From Acidisarcina polymorpha (GTDB lineage Bacteria > Acidobacteriota > Terriglobia > Terriglobales > Acidobacteriaceae), in the NCBI RefSeq assembly GCF_003330725.1, contig NZ_CP030840.1, forward strand, positions 4,588,001 to 4,652,000: 64,000 nucleotides of DNA, written 5' to 3'. Positions 60,141-64,000 of this stretch are shown one piece after another. Position numbers and translations under genes: made by a program. Every line of letters begins with the position of its first letter. The stretch's first letter is position 1. Under the pieces are notes generated by a model. It saw only the letters and a list, made by a program, of their open reading frames with translations, was not told where the DNA came from and searched no databases.

Positions 60141-62957
60141 TTACAGGATCTGTGTTGGTTTGACGAACGAGCTATGCGCCTTCAGCCATTCCCGCTCTTC
60201 ATGATAGGTTTCATTGGGGGAGGCGAGCAACGCTGCCCCATATTTGTGCACAAGTATTTCGGCTTCTTGCCGCCGTCCTAAGGCCGATAAGCAAGCGGCA
60301 AGCCGGACGCCTACTTGGGCAGTCTGAACCTCGGCAGGTCCATACGTCTCGATATCGATCGACAGAGCCTCGCGGAAAAGTGGCGCCGCCTGATCGAATT
60401 TGCCGTCGCGATAGAGTGCCCAGGACAAACCGGACAGAATTGCCGCAAGCCGAGGATTTCCCGGCGGAAGCGTCTGGCGGAACTTGGCCACCGACTGAGT
60501 ACCGAACTCCTCGGCCTCCGACAGCTTACGCTGTGCCGACAGAATCTCCAGTAATACAGCGTCGAATTCCGCCAGTTGGGGATGCCCATGAGGGCCATAC
60601 ACCCGCTGCATGATCTCAATGGATTTGCGGCTCTCCTCAGCGGCCAGCGGAAGGTCGGCGGCGGCAAAATCTACCATGGCGAGGAACATCCAGGTCTTGC
60701 CGATCTGCATGTGATCGGGCGGTAACAAGATGAGACGGGCAGCCAGCGCAGACTCAAAGTGCCGCCGCGCCACGGCTGTGCGCCCTTTGGCGAGCAGAGC
60801 GAGACCAAGGGAGTCTTCCGCGAAGGCGGTCTCGCGGTGAGTCGGTCCATAGAGAGAGGTCACAGTATCTTTGGCCTGAGTGGCGAGGGAGAGCGCCTCA
60901 TCCGCTTTGTTGCGGTTGAGCAATATGTAAGCCAGGCTTGTCTGCGCGCCAGCTGTGACCGGGTGTTTCTCCCCGTAGGCCTGAATGCGGAGGGCGAGTG
61001 CGTTGCGCATCTCCTGCTCAGACTGGGCAAATTTGCCGAGGCGGTAGTGAAGCCAGCCGTTGTAATTCCAAGCCAGGCCAAGGTTGGGGAGATTGCGAGG
61101 CCTGAGCGCTTGCTCTGCGGAAAGAAACTCGTTGTAGTAGGGCTCTGCCTGGAGCGCCTTGCCTTCAAGGTCGACGATGGTCCCCAGATCGCCAATCATC
61201 TCCAGTGTGCGCGGATCATGGCGCCCGACCAGCCGGGTGCTGAGTTCTAAAGCCTCCCGCTCATACGCTTCCGCCTGCGACATCTTGTCCTGTTCCCAGT
61301 AGTCTGAACTGATCCTTGCCAGACGAGTGGGAATGCGTTCGTCCTTCCCCCCAAACTTGTTTCCAAAACGGCGGCGATAGGCGGCGAGCGCGCGTTGACT
61401 TAGTTGGATTGCCTGATCGTAGTGGCTTAAGTCGGTTTCAACGTCGGCCAAGCGAGCCAACGTGTCGGATTCCGCGACATCGTCTTTCGGAAGACGCTCC
61501 AGGCGAAGGCGCAGCGACTTCTCGAGCATCTCCTTTGCCTTGTCCGACGCCCCAAGGGCGTTGTAAATGGTCCCCATGCTGTCTAGCAGGCGCACCTGAA
61601 CAACGGGATCCTGGTCAGCGCTGTCGCTGAGGTGGCTGGCGCCTTTATCCAACAACTCGCGAGCTGTGATCTTATCGCCACGGCCCTGTTCCGGGTCATT
61701 GGCCTCGAAAAGCCCAAGCAGAAAAGCCGTGGTCTCGTTTGCAATCCGGGCCTGCTGAGAGGCGCGGCGGGCGAAGATCGCCATACCAATAGCGAAGCTT
61801 GTCAGCAACAGCAGGAAGAGGCTCGCAGCAGCTACGGCAAATCGGTGACGGCTAGCAAATTTGGCAGTTAGATAGGGCCAAGAGGGAGAGCGGGCGCGAA
61901 CTGGATAGCCATTGAGATATCGTTCAAGATCGTCTTGAAGTGCTCCGGCTGAGGCATAACGGCGGGCGGGATCCTTTTCGAGCGCATGCAGCAAAATACG
62001 GTCAAGGTCCGCATCCAGCCTCGGTTTTGGCGGTGTCGATTCGCATATCGCCCGCTCCAATTCCCCCATGCTGCCAGTCGGCTTGAAAGGCCTCAAGCCG
62101 GTAAGCAACTGGTATAGAAGTATGCCAAGCTGGTAAGTGTCTGTCGCCGTGGTAATGGCTTGCCCGCGCACCTGTTCCGGGCTTGCGTAGTCCGGCGTCA
62201 TCAACCGAGTCCCGTCGATTGTGTGTACACCCGGAAGGCCCTTTGCTCCTGGATCGAGAGCCTTGGCGATACCGAAGTCCAACAACTTGGGCTCACCCGT
62301 GGCCGTAACGAGGATGTTGTCCGGCTTCAGGTCGCGATGAACTACTAGGTGCTGGTGCGCGTAGTCCACCGCTCTAGCCACGATGACCATAAGTCGCACC
62401 CGCGCGCGACGATCAAGCGCCGCATCGGCGCAGAAGATGTCGATCGGCTTGCCGGGAACGTACTCCATGACGACAAACGGAAGCCCATCGGTTGTCGTAC
62501 CCCCGTCAAGAAGCCGTGCAATGTGCGGGTGGTCGAGGTTCGCCAGTATCTGACGTTCGCTTAGGAATCGCTCCCGAAAGTCGCCGGTTGACAAACTGAT
62601 CGCAGCCACCTTGATGGCTACATCTTTCTCATACTCGGCGTCGTCACGAGTGGCTCGATATACAACTCCCATACCGCCCCGGCCAAGGATTGCGGTGATT
62701 CGATAAGGGCCTACGCGTCCACCCAAAGCTGGGAGCGAAACGTCCAGAGTTTGACTCGCGGCCGCCCCAACCAACTCGCCTAGCTTTGTTCCGGCCTCAA
62801 ACGAAGCAATGAGTGATTCCACTCGGAGGCGCACATCGGGGGTTTCCACGCAAGCCTGCTCGAGATAGTTCGAGCGCTCCTCACCGTGCAATTCCACGGC
62901 GGCATCGAAGATCTCTTGCAGGCGAATCCAATCTCGGGATGTTAAAAGCGTCGGCAC
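60141..62957 (-). CDS. Membrane Ser/Thr protein kinase with tetratricopeptide-type repeats
   Basis: A 938-residue protein. The kinase domain (about residues 82 to 345) has the glycine loop ITAILGRGGMGVVYRATRDD, the Lys in KDVAIKVAAIS, the catalytic loop VVHRDLKPDNILVTATGEPK, and the metal site LLDFGIAKALDPG. A single transmembrane helix follows near residue 370 (FAVAAASLFLLLLTSFAIGM). The extracytoplasmic 530 residues carry TPR-like repeats (ALGASDKAKEMLEKSLRLRL, HYDQAIQLSQRALAAYRRRF). It probably senses through the repeats and phosphorylates the adjacent ECF factor or its partners. The N-terminal 75 residues resemble the usual pre-kinase helix. Confidence 0.94.
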   Translation of the reverse strand: MPTLLTSRDWIRLQEIFDAAVELHGEERSNYLEQACVETPDVRLRVESLIASFEAGTKLGELVGAAASQTLDVSLPALGGRVGPYRITAILGRGGMGVVYRATRDDAEYEKDVAIKVAAISLSTGDFRERFLSERQILANLDHPHIARLLDGGTTTDGLPFVVMEYVPGKPIDIFCADAALDRRARVRLMVIVARAVDYAHQHLVVHRDLKPDNILVTATGEPKLLDFGIAKALDPGAKGLPGVHTIDGTRLMTPDYASPEQVRGQAITTATDTYQLGILLYQLLTGLRPFKPTGSMGELERAICESTPPKPRLDADLDRILLHALEKDPARRYASAGALQDDLERYLNGYPVRARSPSWPYLTAKFASRHRFAVAAASLFLLLLTSFAIGMAIFARRASQQARIANETTAFLLGLFEANDPEQGRGDKITARELLDKGASHLSDSADQDPVVQVRLLDSMGTIYNALGASDKAKEMLEKSLRLRLERLPKDDVAESDTLARLADVETDLSHYDQAIQLSQRALAAYRRRFGNKFGGKDERIPTRLARISSDYWEQDKMSQAEAYEREALELSTRLVGRHDPRTLEMIGDLGTIVDLEGKALQAEPYYNEFLSAEQALRPRNLPNLGLAWNYNGWLHYRLGKFAQSEQEMRNALALRIQAYGEKHPVTAGAQTSLAYILLNRNKADEALSLATQAKDTVTSLYGPTHRETAFAEDSLGLALLAKGRTAVARRHFESALAARLILLPPDHMQIGKTWMFLAMVDFAAADLPLAAEESRKSIEIMQRVYGPHGHPQLAEFDAVLLEILSAQRKLSEAEEFGTQSVAKFRQTLPPGNPRLAAILSGLSWALYRDGKFDQAAPLFREALSIDIETYGPAEVQTAQVGVRLAACLSALGRRQEAEILVHKYGAALLASPNETYHEEREWLKAHSSFVKPTQIL

Positions 62958-63061
62958 AGCCTACTCGCCCATTATCATACCCCTCGATTGCTTGGATGGA
63001 CTGGCCGACCACAGCATGTGCAGGAAGAGAACTGGCGATTTATCAATGTTCACCGCAAAAG

Positions 63062-63104
63062 CAACAAGGCCCTTAACCTGAAAGGCAAGGGCCTTACTGC
63101 TTTT
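63062..63104 (-). terminator. Terminator after the Ig-like surface-protein gene
   Basis: On the minus strand, AAGGCCCTT, a 12-base loop, AAGGGCCTT, then GTTGCTTTT: a 9-bp stem plus T-rich tail about 90 bases after the stop. It can also act on the other strand, where GCTTTT follows the hairpin. Confidence 0.65.
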
Positions 63105-63186
63105 CGTTCGATCGCACGCAGACAAGTGTCGCGAAGAACCCAAACTGCGTAACAGCCAACGTGCCATTCACAAGATGGAGCCACGC

Positions 63187-64000
63187 TTACTTTGGTGAGG
63201 GATGGGATCCTTGCGTGATGTCGGTTGAATAAGTGCCTGGAGCCAAGCCGATTGCTCCCGGTGTAGTTTGCGATGGATCGCCGGATACAACCGTAGGATC
63301 ATCCCCATCGGTTAGTCCGGTGATCGTGTAAGTGGAGGTAGATGCCGGGGCCAGATACGTGTTGCTCACGTTATTCGCAGAGACCATCAGTGGCGTCGCT
63401 GTTCTCGACGCTGCGGCTGCGGTTCCCGTCGCAGTGAAGCTTGTGCTTAGTTTGGTTCCGGTGACCGTCGCCGTTGCTATCAGGCTTCCTACGGCGGTTG
63501 GTGTCGCGGTCACCGAGGCGATGCCCGAGACAAGTGTGGTCGAGGTTTTGCTGGAGAATTTCATACCGGTAGAGGTGTAGGTGATCGGTACACCCCCTAG
63601 AGGCTGACGAAGGGTTCCCACAACAAGCGATTTCAGCGGGTTAACAAAGGCTGTGCCTTGGGGAGAAGATTGGTAAAGGCCTGAGTAAACCGTGACTGCA
63701 GCTGGTGTATCAATAATCAATACCCCTGGCTCATAAACGACTGTGTAGCTTGCCGGTATCACCAGCGTCCCCTTGCTAGCGGAGATGGAATAGAAGCCAA
63801 CTGGTGACCCCACATGTGCTGTCGCCGTCAAGACCGGTGTGCCGGTGACGGTGTCGCCGTTAACAAGTCCTGTAATGAGGTATTGCGTGAGCGGGAAGGC
63901 CTCGTTCAACTCCCACGCGAACGTCGTGGCAGTCACTTTCAAAGTCACCTTAGTGCCCGTCTCGTTGAAGGTAGCGGGCTTGGTCACGCCGGTGACCTTC
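63187..64000 (-). CDS. Surface protein with Ig-like/MBG repeats, C-terminal part (runs off the right edge)
   Basis: The last 271 codons of a larger gene; the frame is still open at base 64000, so the start lies outside the window. The visible part has repeated beta-sandwich units such as QYLITGLVNGDTVTGTPVLT and YTITGLTDGDDPTVVSGDPS, the MBG-like pattern of bacterial surface proteins. A bacterial-Ig-like unit lies between them (GVPITYTSTGMKFSSKTSTT). It ends ITQGSHPSPK with no sortase or barrel motif. It is likely a secreted or surface-bound Ig-domain protein, common and often very long in Acidobacteria. A terminator follows. Confidence 0.8.
   Translation of the reverse strand, partial: KVTGVTKPATFNETGTKVTLKVTATTFAWELNEAFPLTQYLITGLVNGDTVTGTPVLTATAHVGSPVGFYSISASKGTLVIPASYTVVYEPGVLIIDTPAAVTVYSGLYQSSPQGTAFVNPLKSLVVGTLRQPLGGVPITYTSTGMKFSSKTSTTLVSGIASVTATPTAVGSLIATATVTGTKLSTSFTATGTAAAASRTATPLMVSANNVSNTYLAPASTSTYTITGLTDGDDPTVVSGDPSQTTPGAIGLAPGTYSTDITQGSHPSPK

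Overview
The window reads as a chromosomal segment of a soil Acidobacterium (class Terriglobia / Acidobacteriaceae-like). This is inferred from gene content: a Ser/Thr kinase with a long repeat domain paired with an ECF sigma factor, an OprB-type porin, a DinB-like protein, a PDZ/GAF/SpoIIE phosphatase, two-lipoyl E2, and a GnnA-like dehydrogenase. Base composition is moderately high GC. No 16S gene is present, so the assignment is not proven.

Left end (1-3.8 kb): a gene graveyard beside a tRNA-Ala(GGC). One intact alpha/beta hydrolase lies among broken pieces of a FUSC-type membrane protein, a ParA-like ATPase, an aldehyde dehydrogenase, a TetR regulator followed by an old-yellow-enzyme reductase (a nemRA-like pair), and a frameshifted tyrosine integrase pointing at the 3' end of the tRNA. 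This looks like a decayed integrated element.

3.9-16.4 kb: housekeeping genes. These are an ECF sigma/anti-sigma pair, an aldo-keto reductase, a pseudo-receiver/ATPase protein, two small membrane proteins, hemB, a lipoate block (E3 lpd, an orphan HicB-like piece, lipB, two-lipoyl E2) and purK-purE.

16.4-38.3 kb: a prophage-like element, almost all on the minus strand. In transcription order it has a zinc-finger protein, a sigma-region-4-like regulator, a basic protein, a 1718-residue tail-fibre/pectate-lyase protein with an apparent Sec signal peptide, terminase, a HipA-like kinase, 27-bp tandem repeats, a DUF3037 protein, a terminator, then portal, protease, scaffold-like protein, capsid, connectors, a tail-hub-like protein and small membrane proteins. 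A divergent S24-like repressor lacking catalytic residues ends the element. I see no integrase, replication genes, endolysin or tape-measure gene. The HipA-repeat-DUF3037 cassette with its own terminator is the best candidate for an undescribed system.

38.4-64 kb: a GnnA-like oxidoreductase, an RsbU-like PP2C phosphatase, a two-domain VOC protein, an OprB porin, a LOG-family protein, typA, an S10 peptidase, a DinB-like protein, and a two-component system divergent from a tripartite RND efflux operon. Three 10-bp direct repeats lie between the last two and may be the regulator's operator. The window ends with a kinase-ECF sigma operon and the C-terminal part of an Ig-like-repeat surface protein that runs off the right edge.
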